Source: Paenibacillus sp. BK033
Lineage (GTDB): Bacteria; Bacillota; Bacilli; Paenibacillales; Paenibacillaceae
Direction: 5' to 3'
DNA length: 64,000 bases
NCBI RefSeq assembly: GCF_004345425.1
Contig: NZ_SLVP01000001.1
Span: 62,001 to 126,000, forward strand
Shown: piece after piece, positions 33,743 through 43,527 of the stretch
Layout: every line of letters begins with the position of its first letter
Numbering within the stretch: position 1 is the stretch's first letter
Position numbers and translations under genes: made by a program
The notes under the pieces: model-generated
Told to the model about the DNA's origin: nothing
What the model saw: the letters and a program-made list of their open reading frames with translations, nothing else
Databases searched by the model: none

Positions 33743-35092
33743 ATGGCCCTATTAAATGTACTTAAACGGAAAGATAGCTTCGGCTATATGGCGCAAATTT
33801 TTGCTTCCAATGTGTTTATTCTCGTGCTGAATATGCTGACGGGTATTATAGTTGCCAGATACCTGGGACCGGAAGGACGCGGAGAGCAGGCTGCCATGAT
33901 CATGTGGCCGCAGCTGTTGTCTTACATTGTGACGCTTGGACTCCCTTCCTCGATCGTGTACTACATGAAGCAAAAACGCAGCAAGCAGGGCTCCTTGTAC
34001 GTCGCTTCCTTGTGGATGTGCTTCACGCTCGGCATCTTCTCGATGATAGGCGGACTATTTTTTCTTCCCGAATGGATGAAGGGTTATTCCCCGGGAAAAG
34101 TTGAGTTTGCCTGCTGGGCGTTAATTCTGATTCCGTTCAGCCTTCTTGGCGTGATTAACAATGCCGCTCTGCAGGCGAGAGAGGAATACCGTCTGTACAA
34201 TAGGATCCGTTATCTGCCTAATATCATTACGCTTGTCCTGCTCGGTGTAATGGTTGTCTCCGGACACGTCAATTCCTTTTATTCTTCGGCTGCTTATCTA
34301 GCTCCTACGCTGCCGATAACGCTGTGGACCATGATCAGGCTGCTCCGCATTTATTCGATTAAGCAGAAGGATATTATCGGCTCTTCCAAACAGCTTGTTC
34401 AATACGGTATCCGCTCTTACGGTACGGACCTGGCAGGCACGTTATCGTTTTATATCGACCAGGTGCTTGTCGTAGGCCTGCTGTCCCCGGCTAGTCTGGG
34501 GATTTACCTGGTAGCGCTCAGTCTCGCGAAAATGCTGGACGTTATCCAATCCTCGGTCGTATCCGTCTTGTTCCCGCAGGCGTCGGGACTCGAGCGGGAG
34601 GAAGCGATCCGGCTGACGCTTAAAGTGTACCGAATCAGTACGGTGATTACGCTGGTTTTCGTTGCCTCGGTTATTCTTCTTGCCCCTTATGCCTTGCTCA
34701 TCCTGTATGGCCGCTCCTACGAGGGGGCAATTCCGGTGTTTCGGGTGCTTGTCCTGAGCACGGCCGTCGCAAGCGCGACGTGGACGCTTGCACAGGGCTA
34801 TATGGCAACGGATAAGCCTGGAAGGGCGACGCTTTTGAAGGTATTGTCCCTATTTATGAACGCTTTGTTTATTAATATCTTTACTCCTCATTTAGGCATT
34901 ATCGGAGCAGCGTACTCCTTGCTGCTATCCGCATTCGTCAACTTCCTGCTTATCTTGTTCCTGTATTCCTACGAGATGAAGCTGAAGTGGTCCTCTTTCT
35001 TCTATGACAAGGAAGACTGGATATGGATGAAGGAGATGCTGAGGAACAGGGGCAGGAGACCGAAGGAAAGCAGCGAGGCGATTAGCGGATAA
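33743..35092 (+). CDS. Wzx-like oligosaccharide flippase
   Basis: The 449-residue membrane protein has about twelve to fourteen predicted helices and belongs to the polysaccharide biosynthesis (MOP/MATE) exporter group. Conserved-looking stretches include IVARYLGPEGRGEQA near the start and a charged YSIKQKDIIGSSKQL cytosolic loop. It would flip the undecaprenyl-linked repeat unit to the outer face for the Wzy-like polymerase. It is 13 bp after the preceding glycosyltransferase gene, with AAAGGAA before the ATG. Confidence 0.9.
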   Translation: MALLNVLKRKDSFGYMAQIFASNVFILVLNMLTGIIVARYLGPEGRGEQAAMIMWPQLLSYIVTLGLPSSIVYYMKQKRSKQGSLYVASLWMCFTLGIFSMIGGLFFLPEWMKGYSPGKVEFACWALILIPFSLLGVINNAALQAREEYRLYNRIRYLPNIITLVLLGVMVVSGHVNSFYSSAAYLAPTLPITLWTMIRLLRIYSIKQKDIIGSSKQLVQYGIRSYGTDLAGTLSFYIDQVLVVGLLSPASLGIYLVALSLAKMLDVIQSSVVSVLFPQASGLEREEAIRLTLKVYRISTVITLVFVASVILLAPYALLILYGRSYEGAIPVFRVLVLSTAVASATWTLAQGYMATDKPGRATLLKVLSLFMNALFINIFTPHLGIIGAAYSLLLSAFVNFLLILFLYSYEMKLKWSSFFYDKEDWIWMKEMLRNRGRRPKESSEAISG

Positions 35093-35120
35093 ATAAGGAT
35101 GACAGGAAAGAGTGATAACA

Positions 35121-36311
35121 ATGAAAGTGCTGACGACCGGATTAGGATGGAACGAACTGCAGCCCGGAGGGCTAAACCGTTATTTCGTTGATTATAACCG
35201 GGCTCTCCGGGAGCACGGTCATGCGGAGCTTGGACTGGTAGTCGCGGATCCGGGCATGAAGCTGGAGACGAGCCTGAACGTGGCCAACACGGTTGATTAC
35301 GGGCAAGGAAGTCTTCTGGCCCGGATCCGATCCGTGCGCAAGTTTACGCTAGAGGCGCTGGAGTCCTTCCGTCCCGATGTGTTTAATCCTCATTTCGCCC
35401 TTTACGCATCGATGATATCCCGGCAGGCGCTGCCGGAGCATATTCCGATCGTAACTCATTTTCACGGACCGTGGGCGATGGAATCCAAGATCGAGGAAGG
35501 CGGACGCTCCCCCTTGTTCCGGGAAGCCCGCTATTTGTTGAAGAAGCAGGTCGAGCAGGTCACTTACCGGCGTTCGGACAGCTTTATCGTGCTCAGCGAA
35601 TATTTCCGCGATATCTTAACGGACCATTACGGCGTAGACCGCCGGAAAATACATATTATCCCCGGCGCCGTGGAGCACGATCGGTTCAAGCCGCATTCGG
35701 ACCGGGACGGGCTGAGGACTAGGCTTGGAATCCGGACGGATCAGAGACTTTTATTCTGTGCGCGCAGAATCGTAAAGCGTATGGGAATAGACCGTCTGAT
35801 CGAGGCAATGAGAATGGTCGCAGACCATTATCCGGAAGCGCTGCTGTTTATCGCGGGAGACGGTCCGATGCGAAGCGAATACGAGAGACGGATCGATATT
35901 CTTGGTTTGTCCGGCCAAGTGAAGATGCTTGGCAGAGTATCCAACGAAGAGCTTGTCGAGTGGTACCAGGCCGCGGATTACAGCATTGTCCCAACGATTA
36001 CGCTTGAAGGCTTTGGGCTTGTCACGATCGAATCATTGGCATGCGGAACGCCGGTATTCGGAACGCCTTACGGCGGAACCAAAGAGATACTAAGCCGGTT
36101 CACCCCGGAACTTCTCTTCGAGGAAGGAACATCGGAAGCCATCGGCCGCAAGCTGATCGACGCGTTGGGAGGAAAGATCGCATTGCCGACGCGGGAAGCG
36201 TGCCGGGAGCATGTGCTTGGGCGTTATACCTGGGGCAGCGTAACCTCAGCGGTGACGGATGTGTTCAAGGAGGCGCAGGAGAAACGGAGAAGGGAGGCCG
36301 TACATAGATGA
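35121..36311 (+). CDS. Glycosyltransferase family 4
   Basis: The 396-residue GT-B protein has NRYFVDYNRALREHG near the N-terminus. The C-terminal GT4 signature is VPTITLEGFGLVTIESLACG, with the E-x7-E pattern. ATG 35121 is preferred to GTG 35112 because AGGAAAG sits 11 bp rather than 2 bp upstream. Its end overlaps the next glycosyltransferase by four bases, so the two are translationally coupled. Confidence 0.92.
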   Translation: MKVLTTGLGWNELQPGGLNRYFVDYNRALREHGHAELGLVVADPGMKLETSLNVANTVDYGQGSLLARIRSVRKFTLEALESFRPDVFNPHFALYASMISRQALPEHIPIVTHFHGPWAMESKIEEGGRSPLFREARYLLKKQVEQVTYRRSDSFIVLSEYFRDILTDHYGVDRRKIHIIPGAVEHDRFKPHSDRDGLRTRLGIRTDQRLLFCARRIVKRMGIDRLIEAMRMVADHYPEALLFIAGDGPMRSEYERRIDILGLSGQVKMLGRVSNEELVEWYQAADYSIVPTITLEGFGLVTIESLACGTPVFGTPYGGTKEILSRFTPELLFEEGTSEAIGRKLIDALGGKIALPTREACREHVLGRYTWGSVTSAVTDVFKEAQEKRRREAVHR

Positions 36312-37501
36312 GAATCGCCTATTATAACCATACCAGCTCCGTTAGCGGGGCGGAGATTAATCTGCTTGTGACTGCCGCGCATTACAAGCGGGCAGAGGTA
36401 ACGATTATGGCTCCGGAAGGGGATTTGCTCGAGCGTGCGCGCGAGGCGGGGCTTCTCGTTGTTGCTTTGCCGAGCTATAACGCCAGATTATCCCGCAACC
36501 CGTTAAGGCTCGCAGCCGGGATTCTCGGCATGATTAGGGCCGGGAAGCAATTATCGGACGCGGTCATGGCGGGCGGGGCGGAGGTTATCCATGCCAATTC
36601 GCTTCGTGCAGGCATGATGGCTTCCCTTTTCTACTGGCGTCACCGTATTCCGGTTGTCTGGCATCTCCACGATAATCCTCCGAAAGGACTTGTCGGCAAG
36701 TTAATCCGGATGTACGCCGCGAAAGCAGCTCAAGCGTTTATCGCGATTTCCGAGCCTGTCATGAAGGGATTCGGAAGCTCTTCCGGGACCGTTCATCTGA
36801 TTCATAACGGAGCCGTACTCAGCCCTTTCTCCGAGCTGGAGAAAAAGCGTTACCGGATTGACCTCCGGCGGCAACTGGATACGCCCGCAGGCGGCAGGGT
36901 TATGGTTATAATCGGACAAATTGCGCCGTGGAAGCGGCAGGAGGACGCGATTCGGGCATTGCATTCCTTAATCCAGCAGGGAGAGGAGAATTATTTATGG
37001 ATAGTCGGCGAGCCGAAGTTCCGCGAGGAAAACCTTCATTATCTTAAGGAGCTGCAGCGTCTGGCCGACGAATTGAACGTTACCCGTCATATCCGTTTTA
37101 CCGGCTTCCGAAATGACGTGGATCAGCTCTGCTGCGCCGCGGACCTTCTGCTCCTATGCTCCGAGAATGAACCGTTTGGGAGGGTCATTATTGAAGCCAT
37201 GGCGCAAGGAACGCCGGTCATTGCGACGAGCGGCGGCGGAGTCGGGGAAATCATCGAGCATGGAAAGAGCGGCTTATTGTACGAGACCGGCAATATCCCT
37301 CAGCTAGTGGATCATATCCGGTCGTTGCAAAGCAATGACAGGCTGCGCAAGCAGATTAGCGTAAACTGCGTTGAACGGGTCGGCGGATATTTTTCCATTG
37401 AGCAGGCGGCTGCCAAGACAGAGCACGTATACGCGCAGCTGGTAAGGGAGAGTGCGGAGAGAAATAATAGGCTTGAGCAAACCAAGGGGGTGGCAAAATG
37501 A
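36308..37501 (+). CDS. Glycosyltransferase family 4
   Basis: The 397-residue GT-B protein begins MRIAYYNHTSSVSGAEINLL, with the N-terminal glycine-containing acceptor loop. The nucleotide-binding half includes LCSENEPFGRVIIEAMAQGT. It is coupled at both ends by ATGA overlaps to its neighbours. Donor and acceptor are unknown. Confidence 0.92.
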   Translation: MRIAYYNHTSSVSGAEINLLVTAAHYKRAEVTIMAPEGDLLERAREAGLLVVALPSYNARLSRNPLRLAAGILGMIRAGKQLSDAVMAGGAEVIHANSLRAGMMASLFYWRHRIPVVWHLHDNPPKGLVGKLIRMYAAKAAQAFIAISEPVMKGFGSSSGTVHLIHNGAVLSPFSELEKKRYRIDLRRQLDTPAGGRVMVIIGQIAPWKRQEDAIRALHSLIQQGEENYLWIVGEPKFREENLHYLKELQRLADELNVTRHIRFTGFRNDVDQLCCAADLLLLCSENEPFGRVIIEAMAQGTPVIATSGGGVGEIIEHGKSGLLYETGNIPQLVDHIRSLQSNDRLRKQISVNCVERVGGYFSIEQAAAKTEHVYAQLVRESAERNNRLEQTKGVAK

Positions 37502-38646
37502 ATTACCGGATTGCCATTGTACACGACTATTTGAATCAAATGGGCGGGGCGGAGCGGGTTGTTGGCGTCATGCACAAGCTGTTTCCGGACGCTCCGATTT
37601 ATACGACAATCGTAGATCGCGAGAAGCTGCTTCCCGAGCTGCGCGCGGCGGACATCCGCGCAACCTGGATGCAGCGCATCCCGAATATTTTACGGGACTA
37701 CAAGCTGTACTTCTGGCTGTTTCCGTTTGCGGTCAGGTCTATCGATCTCAAGGGATACGATATCATAGTGAGCTCCAGCAGCGCTTATGCGAAAGGCATA
37801 CGGAAGCCGGGCAACGCCGTACATTTATGCTACTGCCACTCCCCTATGCGGTTTGCCTGGAACTTTGACGGGTATATCGAGAACGTTAATATATCGAAGA
37901 CGCGCCGAACGATTGCCAAGTGGCTTACTTATCCGCTCCGGCTGTGGGATAAAGCGAATTCGAAGGAGGTGGATCGGCTGATCGCCAATTCAAGCGTGGT
38001 AAAAGGACGAATTTCGAAGTTCTACGGTCTTGATTCCACCGTCATCTATCCTCCGGTAGAGATCGACCGATTCTCCGTTAGCGAGGACGGGCCTGACGAT
38101 TATTTCCTTATTGTATCCAGGCTTGTCTCGTACAAAAAGATCGATATCGCCGTTGAAGCCTGTACGCGTCTTGGACTCAAACTTCTTATTGTCGGAGACG
38201 GGGATGACCGGAAGCGGCTCGAGGGACTAGCGGGACCAAACGTGCAGTTTCTTGGAAGACGGAGCGACGAAGAAGTAACCAGCTATATGCGGCATTGCCG
38301 GGCTTTGTTGTTTCCGGGGCTGGAAGATTTCGGGATTACCCCTCTGGAAGCGAATGCATGCGGAAGGCCGGTGATCGCTTTCCAGGCCGGCGGCGCGCTT
38401 GATACGATCAAGGCCGGCGTAAACGGCATGTTTTTCAAGGAACAAACGACGGAATCATTGATGGGAGCCTTGCGTGAGTTTGAGACTAGAGAGTGGGATC
38501 CCGGTATAATCCGGAAGCATGCGGAGTCCTTTAACGAGCGTTACTTTATTGAACGGCTGTTATCCAGCCTGCAAAGCGCCATTGACCCTTTGGGCAGCAG
38601 TCTTAAGCATTACGGCGTGGAAGCCGGCGCGCACGCAAGTTCTTAG
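37498..38646 (+). CDS. Glycosyltransferase family 4
   Basis: The 382-residue GT-B protein starts MNYRIAIVHDYLNQMGGAER, typical of a WbaZ-like mannosyltransferase subgroup. The C-terminal half shows LFPGLEDFGITPLEANACGR. It overlaps the previous gene by four bases and is the last gene of the long EPS transcript. The promoter of the RiPP-type cluster starts about 25 bp after its stop; no terminator is visible between them, so EPS transcription may read into that cluster. Confidence 0.9.
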   Translation: MNYRIAIVHDYLNQMGGAERVVGVMHKLFPDAPIYTTIVDREKLLPELRAADIRATWMQRIPNILRDYKLYFWLFPFAVRSIDLKGYDIIVSSSSAYAKGIRKPGNAVHLCYCHSPMRFAWNFDGYIENVNISKTRRTIAKWLTYPLRLWDKANSKEVDRLIANSSVVKGRISKFYGLDSTVIYPPVEIDRFSVSEDGPDDYFLIVSRLVSYKKIDIAVEACTRLGLKLLIVGDGDDRKRLEGLAGPNVQFLGRRSDEEVTSYMRHCRALLFPGLEDFGITPLEANACGRPVIAFQAGGALDTIKAGVNGMFFKEQTTESLMGALREFETREWDPGIIRKHAESFNERYFIERLLSSLQSAIDPLGSSLKHYGVEAGAHASS

Positions 38647-38670
38647 CCTCCCCTATTTTGCTACATTTTG

Positions 38671-38706
38671 TTGATTTGTCAGGTCTATATTGATACAATT
38701 AGTATC
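38671..38706 (+). promoter_or_regulatory. RiPP cluster promoter with a GATAC-type operator
   Basis: TTGATT (38671-38676) and TACAAT (38694-38699) have a 17-bp spacer. The palindrome GATACAATTAGTATC (38692-38706) covers the -10 box. This is the same 15-bp motif as in the EPS promoters. Confidence 0.7.
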
Positions 38707-38731
38707 AAAGAGAGAGCAGGTGAGATCCAAT

Positions 38732-39661
38732 ATGGAGCATAACATACGAATGTATACAGCCTACGGTTTACGGCTCGCAAGCGAAATCGAACTGCCTGAA
38801 CTGCTTGCGGGAGCACATGACGGATCCGAGCCCGATGCTTGGATTGCCTATGCCGACCTAAGCGAATATGTTGCGAATTGGGAACCCGATAGACGCAATT
38901 GGGCCGATGGCGAGCAGGTTCTGATCTACGTGCCCGGCGTAGCCTATTACCGCGTGTTGGATAACCTCATTCAGGTGATGCCTCTGCAAGACGCGGATCC
39001 GAGACAATTCCGACTTTATATCGTTGGGGCATGCTGCAGCGTGCTGCTCGTCCGCAGGGGAATTGTGCCGATGCATGCCGGAGGCGTCGTGATCGACGGC
39101 AAGGCTTACGCCATTCTTGGCGACTGCGGGGCGGGAAAGTCTACGCTGGGAGCCGCTTTTATGGAAGCGGGCTACAAGCTGCTAAGCGACGACATTGTTG
39201 CGATAGCGATGAACGGGAAGACAAACGAACTGACGGCTTATCCCGGATATCCGCAACAGAAGCTTTGGCGTCAAAGCCTGGAATATTTCCGGCGGGATGC
39301 CTCGGACTACCGATCCATCCTGCAAGATTACGATAAATTTGCAGTCCCCGTTACGGACTTGTTCCACAAGGAGCCGGTACCGCTGGCCGGCATATTCGAA
39401 CTGGAGAAAGCGGATGTCCCGCAGGTTCGAATTCAACCGTTAACGCCGTTGCAGCGGGTGCAGCTGTTCCGCTATCATTCCTTTCTTGACCGCGTGTTAA
39501 AGGAAATGAAGCTGGAGCAATGGCTGTTTACCTTCGGAACCAAGGTGGCGCTGGCCATTCCGTTCTATCAACTAAAAAGACCGTCTGCCGGCTATACGGC
39601 ACCGGAGCTGGTCAATCAAATTCTGCATACCGTGAGAGAAAGGGAGATGATTTCATTATGA
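38732..39661 (+). CDS. HPr-kinase-like RiPP precursor kinase (PadeK/ThcoK type)
   Basis: The 309-residue protein resembles the C-terminal domain of HPr kinase. The P-loop GDCGAGKST is at residues 130-138, the conserved PMHAGG at 113-118, and SDDIV at about 153. In paeninodin-type lasso loci such kinases phosphorylate the side chain of the C-terminal serine of the precursor. Here the precursor (43528-43641) ends in Gln, with Ser at 27 and 34, so the target residue would differ. ATG 38732 has AGGTGAG 7 bp upstream. The next gene overlaps by four bases. Confidence 0.85.
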   Translation: MEHNIRMYTAYGLRLASEIELPELLAGAHDGSEPDAWIAYADLSEYVANWEPDRRNWADGEQVLIYVPGVAYYRVLDNLIQVMPLQDADPRQFRLYIVGACCSVLLVRRGIVPMHAGGVVIDGKAYAILGDCGAGKSTLGAAFMEAGYKLLSDDIVAIAMNGKTNELTAYPGYPQQKLWRQSLEYFRRDASDYRSILQDYDKFAVPVTDLFHKEPVPLAGIFELEKADVPQVRIQPLTPLQRVQLFRYHSFLDRVLKEMKLEQWLFTFGTKVALAIPFYQLKRPSAGYTAPELVNQILHTVREREMISL

Positions 39662-39951
39662 GTTCATCCAGTGTGCTCATTCATGAACGCATCGTTCAGG
39701 CGGAAGGTTTTCTTGTAAGCGATATGGGCGGCGAAAAAGTGATGATGAGTATCCAAAGCGGCAAATATTTCAATCTCGGACGTTCGGGCGGAGAGATATG
39801 GGAGCTGCTTGCCGCACCTACAACGCTGGATGAAATCGTAAACCGGCTTTGCCGGGAATACGAGATTGAGAGAGAGGCCTGCATGAATCAAGTTGCTTCT
39901 TTCCTGAAGCAGCTGGCGGAGCAAGGCCTTATTGTCAACGCGGGGGCGTAA
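39658..39951 (+). CDS. PqqD-family RiPP recognition protein (B1)
   Basis: The 97-residue protein has the winged-helix PqqD/RRE fold features: a conserved first sheet (EKVMMSIQSGKYFNLGRSG), then IWELL and a C-terminal helix pair. In lasso-type clusters the stand-alone B1 protein binds the leader peptide and hands it to the B2 protease. The ATG overlaps the kinase stop codon by four bases. The B2 gene follows at 8 bp, consistent with a B1-B2 partnership. Confidence 0.9.
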   Translation: MSSSSVLIHERIVQAEGFLVSDMGGEKVMMSIQSGKYFNLGRSGGEIWELLAAPTTLDEIVNRLCREYEIEREACMNQVASFLKQLAEQGLIVNAGA

Positions 39952-39958
39952 CAACCTT

Positions 39959-40402
39959 ATGGGACGGCTGCGAAAATTTATGGCTGCCGACAGAGCGTTT
40001 AAGCTGCTGCTGCTGGAGGCCTATGTGAATCTCGGAAGGGCCCGCATTATGAAGGCGATTCCTTTTGCAAGAACGGCTCCGAGGCTTGGCGTTGCGATGA
40101 AAGAAACCTCCTATTCGGATTCGGGGGAAGAGACGGAGCTCATCCAGAACATTGCCCGGGCCGTACGGATTATGAGCCGCTATACCTTGTGGGAGAGCAA
40201 ATGTCTCGTCATGGCGATTGCCTGCATGAACATGCTGGAGAAGCGCCGGATCGAGAGCACGTTGTATCTAGGAACAATGAAAAACAATGAAGGAACCATG
40301 AGCGCTCATGCCTGGCTTCGGACGGGGCCGCATGTCGTGACCGGTGCGGAAATTATGGATCGTTACACCGTCGTTGGCATTTTTGGCAAAATGCTGGGGT
40401 GA
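39959..40402 (+). CDS. Lasso-type leader peptidase (B2, transglutaminase-like fold)
   Basis: The 147-residue protein has the catalytic triad pattern of B2 proteins: Cys82 in ESKCLVMAIACM, His117 in MSAHAWLR and Asp134 in IMDRYTVVG. B2 enzymes cut off the leader peptide once B1 has delivered the precursor. ATG 39959 gives the usual length, but only a GGGGG stretch lies upstream; a TTG at 39932 within the previous gene is an alternative. It sits 24 bp before the nucleotidyltransferase gene. Confidence 0.88.
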   Translation: MGRLRKFMAADRAFKLLLLEAYVNLGRARIMKAIPFARTAPRLGVAMKETSYSDSGEETELIQNIARAVRIMSRYTLWESKCLVMAIACMNMLEKRRIESTLYLGTMKNNEGTMSAHAWLRTGPHVVTGAEIMDRYTVVGIFGKMLG

Positions 40403-40426
40403 TAAATAGGCAAAGGGAGAATCGAG

Positions 40427-41635
40427 ATGAGCCAACCCTGGGTTCTAGATATTAGCTCTTTTTCTAACGAACTGCGTTTCTTGCTGCGATTGCTGCGCAG
40501 TGACAATAAATTGGAAGCGGAAGAGGCTGCACAGCTCGCCCATGAACTGGATTGGCCGTTGTTCCTCCGGTTTGCCGTTTATCACGAGACCTATCCGGTC
40601 CTTTATCCTTTGCTTGTTCAACTGAATGCCAATCGGCAGTGGACGCCGGATTTAGTCATGAGCAGACTGCGGTCCCTTTATACGCGCAATACGATGATGA
40701 TGCTGCAGCTGCGCGGGGAGATGGAACGCGTTAACGGACTGCTGGAAGAACGGGGGGTAAGGTCTTTATTTCTGAAAGGTCCCGTTCTTGCGGCCATGCT
40801 GTACGGCGATGTCTCCGGTCGTACCTCCGGCGACCTTGACATTCTGGTAGCCAAGCAGGATTGGGACGCCAGCGTGCAGCAGCTGCTCTCAGCCGGTTAC
40901 GTGCTTGCGGAGCAGTATGACGAGGAAGAGGTATTAAACAATACAGAGCGAAAAACGCATCATGTTTCCTACATCCACCGGGAGAAAAATATCGAAGTGG
41001 AGCTGCATTGGAGCCTCAATCCCGATACCGTGACTGAGCCATCCTTCGAAGAGCTGTGGTCACGCCGGCAGGCGAGCTCCCTGCACAGATCGGTATTTAC
41101 GCTGGGCAATGAAGACTTGCTGGTGTATCTGATTTTGCATGGAACGCGGCATGGGTGGTCATCCCTGAAATGGCTGCTTGATATCGACCGGATGATGGTC
41201 CAATTCCTGAATTGGAACAGAACGAACATGTTGTTCGACGAGAGCGGAAACCGAGTGCTCGGCGGAGAGGCGTTCTTGCTGGCTACGCAGCTTCTTGGAA
41301 CCCTGCTTCCGGAGGAGGCTCATGCACTGACTTTCGAGCCAAAGGCAATGAGGCTTGCCCGAATGGTGCTACCTTTCATCCGGGAGGAGTTGATCTTGTA
41401 TCCCAAACCCGAGCGCAAGGACATTGCGGTGCTGTTCAACCGTTATTTGCTGGCAACGATGAATCCGCGGCAAAGGCTGCTTTATCTGACCAACAAGCTG
41501 TATCCAAGCTCGAAGGATAGAAGCGTCCTGCCTTTGCCCCGGTCGCTGCACTTTTTGTACTTTCCCCTTCGTCCGTTCCTATGGTTCTGGCGGCAAGTGA
41601 AGCGGCAGGCGCCTAAAGAGGAGGCCTCCTCGTGA
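40427..41635 (+). CDS. NTP_transf_5-type nucleotidyltransferase (PadeE-like)
   Basis: The 402-residue protein carries the nucleotidyltransferase motif: FLKGPVLAAMLYGD (115-128), then GRTSGDLDILV with the metal-binding Asp pair (D136 and D138). In Paenibacillus and Bacillus lasso clusters a protein of this kind sits next to the kinase, and in pseudomycoidin it is linked to attaching hexoses to the phosphorylated peptide. That activity is an inference here. Its end overlaps the ABC transporter gene by four bases. Confidence 0.85.
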   Translation: MSQPWVLDISSFSNELRFLLRLLRSDNKLEAEEAAQLAHELDWPLFLRFAVYHETYPVLYPLLVQLNANRQWTPDLVMSRLRSLYTRNTMMMLQLRGEMERVNGLLEERGVRSLFLKGPVLAAMLYGDVSGRTSGDLDILVAKQDWDASVQQLLSAGYVLAEQYDEEEVLNNTERKTHHVSYIHREKNIEVELHWSLNPDTVTEPSFEELWSRRQASSLHRSVFTLGNEDLLVYLILHGTRHGWSSLKWLLDIDRMMVQFLNWNRTNMLFDESGNRVLGGEAFLLATQLLGTLLPEEAHALTFEPKAMRLARMVLPFIREELILYPKPERKDIAVLFNRYLLATMNPRQRLLYLTNKLYPSSKDRSVLPLPRSLHFLYFPLRPFLWFWRQVKRQAPKEEASS

Positions 41636-43434
41636 AAGAGATACTCCTTTTGGTTCAAAAGCTTCGCTCCTCCTCCGGCAGCAAGCTGTATCTCCATCTG
41701 GTGCTCATGCTGCTTGTCAGCTGCCTTGAGGGAATCGGCATCTTCCTAATCATTCCGCTGCTCAGCCTAATTGGCGCGTTTGATATGGATGTTGGCGCGA
41801 TTCCCTTTATTTCGGCCGCGATGGATAAGCTGCAGCAGTCCCGCATTCCGCTTAATTTGCCAATCATTCTTCTGCTGTACGTAGCGCTTGTCGGAGGGCA
41901 GGCGCTGCTTCAGCGGAATCAAACCATTTTAGGCATACAAATCGAACAGCGTTATATTAAAAAGTTAAGAATCGAGACGCACGAATCTTTATTGAAAGCC
42001 AAGTGGGAATTTTTCATGAAACGCCGGAATTCCGACTTCAATCAGGTTCTGTCCACCGAGCTTAACCGGGTAAGCAGCGGCATTAACATGCTGCTGTCGT
42101 TAGTCTCGGCTGCTGCCTTCACCCTGATCCAGGTTGGCTTTGCCATGTGGCTGTCCCCTACGCTTACTTCGATTATTATTGCAAGCGGGTTGCTGCTGTC
42201 ACTTATTTCCCGGAAGTTTGTGCGGAAATCCGCCAAGCTTGGGAAGGAATCCACCGCGCTGTTTCGCAGCTATTTTGCCGGTCTGAGCGATCATTTCAAC
42301 GGGATCAAGGATTTGAAGAGCAACCTGCTTGAGTTTTCGCATATCCGAAAGTTTACGGAGCTGTGCGGAAAGATTGAAGCGAACTACGTAAGAGCCTACC
42401 GGGTGTATGCCAATTCCCAGTTTCTATACCGGGCTTCCTCCGTTGTTCTGATAGCCGTATTTGCTTATGCTTCGATCAAGCTTATGAAGGTCGCGCCGGA
42501 GCAGCTTCTGCTGGTTGTCCTGATTTTTACCCGTTTGTGGCCGAGGTTTATTACGATCCAGTCTTCGCTGGAGCGGATGATGTCGCAGCTTCCCGCCATG
42601 CAGGTGCTAACCGATCTGCAGAAGGAGAGCCGGGAAGCACGGGAGTCGATCCTGCTGAAGGAAGACGGGCTGACCGAGTCCCTACGGATAAAAGACGGCA
42701 TTACTTGCGACAATGTAAGCTATCGCTACGATAAGTCGTCTCCGCGTCTTGCCTTGCGCAATATTAACGTTTCGATACCAGTCAATCAAATGACTGCGAT
42801 CGTCGGGAAATCCGGAGCGGGCAAAAGCACTTTCGTGGATATGCTCATGGGATTAATCGAGCCGGAAGAGGGAGAAGTGCTCGTGGACGGCAAGCCGCTA
42901 ACCGAAGAAAGGCTATTGGCATACCGGCAATCGATCGGATACGTCGCGCAGGAGCCTTTCCTGTTCCATGGCACATTGCGCGAAAATCTGCAGCTTGTTG
43001 TTCCGGATGCCACCGAAGAGCAGATGTGGGAGTCGCTCCGATTCTCGTCTTCCGATGAGTTCGTCAGGAGGCTTCCGGACGGGCTTGATACGATTATCGG
43101 GGATCGCGGAGTTCGGTTATCCGGCGGAGAAAGGCAGCGGATCGTGCTGGCAAGGGCGGTCTTAAGGAAGCCTTCCGTCTTGGTTCTGGACGAGGCGACC
43201 AGCGCGCTCGACAGCGAAAACGAGGTTCGGATCAAGGAAGCGCTGGATAGGCTGAGGGGGAAGATGACCATTATTGTTATTGCGCACCGGATGTCTACCA
43301 TCCGGCATGCCGATAAGGTCATCGTGCTGGATAACGGTGAAATCGTGCAGCAAGGCGGTTATATGCAGCTGTCACAGGAGACGAGAGGAACCTTCAGAAA
43401 GCTGTTAAGCTATCAGACCGGAGCCAACGCATAG
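41632..43434 (+). CDS. ABC exporter, fused permease and ATPase (PadeD-like)
   Basis: The 600-residue half-transporter has an N-terminal six-helix membrane domain (to about 330) and a C-terminal ATPase. Walker A is GKSGAGKST (about 391-399), the signature is LSGGERQR (about 496) and Walker B is VLVLDEATSALD (about 516). No N-terminal C39 peptidase is present, so leader removal is left to B2. Such exporters pump out the mature RiPP and give immunity. The start is a GTG overlapping the previous stop codon. A terminator overlaps its end. Confidence 0.92.
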   Translation: MKEILLLVQKLRSSSGSKLYLHLVLMLLVSCLEGIGIFLIIPLLSLIGAFDMDVGAIPFISAAMDKLQQSRIPLNLPIILLLYVALVGGQALLQRNQTILGIQIEQRYIKKLRIETHESLLKAKWEFFMKRRNSDFNQVLSTELNRVSSGINMLLSLVSAAAFTLIQVGFAMWLSPTLTSIIIASGLLLSLISRKFVRKSAKLGKESTALFRSYFAGLSDHFNGIKDLKSNLLEFSHIRKFTELCGKIEANYVRAYRVYANSQFLYRASSVVLIAVFAYASIKLMKVAPEQLLLVVLIFTRLWPRFITIQSSLERMMSQLPAMQVLTDLQKESREARESILLKEDGLTESLRIKDGITCDNVSYRYDKSSPRLALRNINVSIPVNQMTAIVGKSGAGKSTFVDMLMGLIEPEEGEVLVDGKPLTEERLLAYRQSIGYVAQEPFLFHGTLRENLQLVVPDATEEQMWESLRFSSSDEFVRRLPDGLDTIIGDRGVRLSGGERQRIVLARAVLRKPSVLVLDEATSALDSENEVRIKEALDRLRGKMTIIVIAHRMSTIRHADKVIVLDNGEIVQQGGYMQLSQETRGTFRKLLSYQTGANA

Positions 43435-43450
43435 GCGTTGGCTTTTTTTT
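43422..43450 (+). terminator. Intrinsic terminator at the end of the ABC exporter gene
   Basis: AGCCAACGC (43422-43430) pairs with GCGTTGGCT (43435-43443), followed by a run of T residues. The stem includes the stop codon. Confidence 0.85.
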
Positions 43451-43469
43451 GCAGGGGAGCGTCGAACGC

Positions 43470-43501
43470 AAAAAACCCGTTTCCATCTCGCCGGAAACGG
43501 G
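43470..43501 (-). terminator. Intrinsic terminator of the precursor peptide gene
   Basis: CCCGTTTCC (43476-43484) pairs with GGAAACGGG (43493-43501). On the minus strand it is followed by six T residues and lies 27 bp past the precursor stop codon, which supports a stand-alone small transcript. Confidence 0.75.
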
Positions 43502-43527
43502 CTTCTCGTTATAGGAGGTGAAGAGAA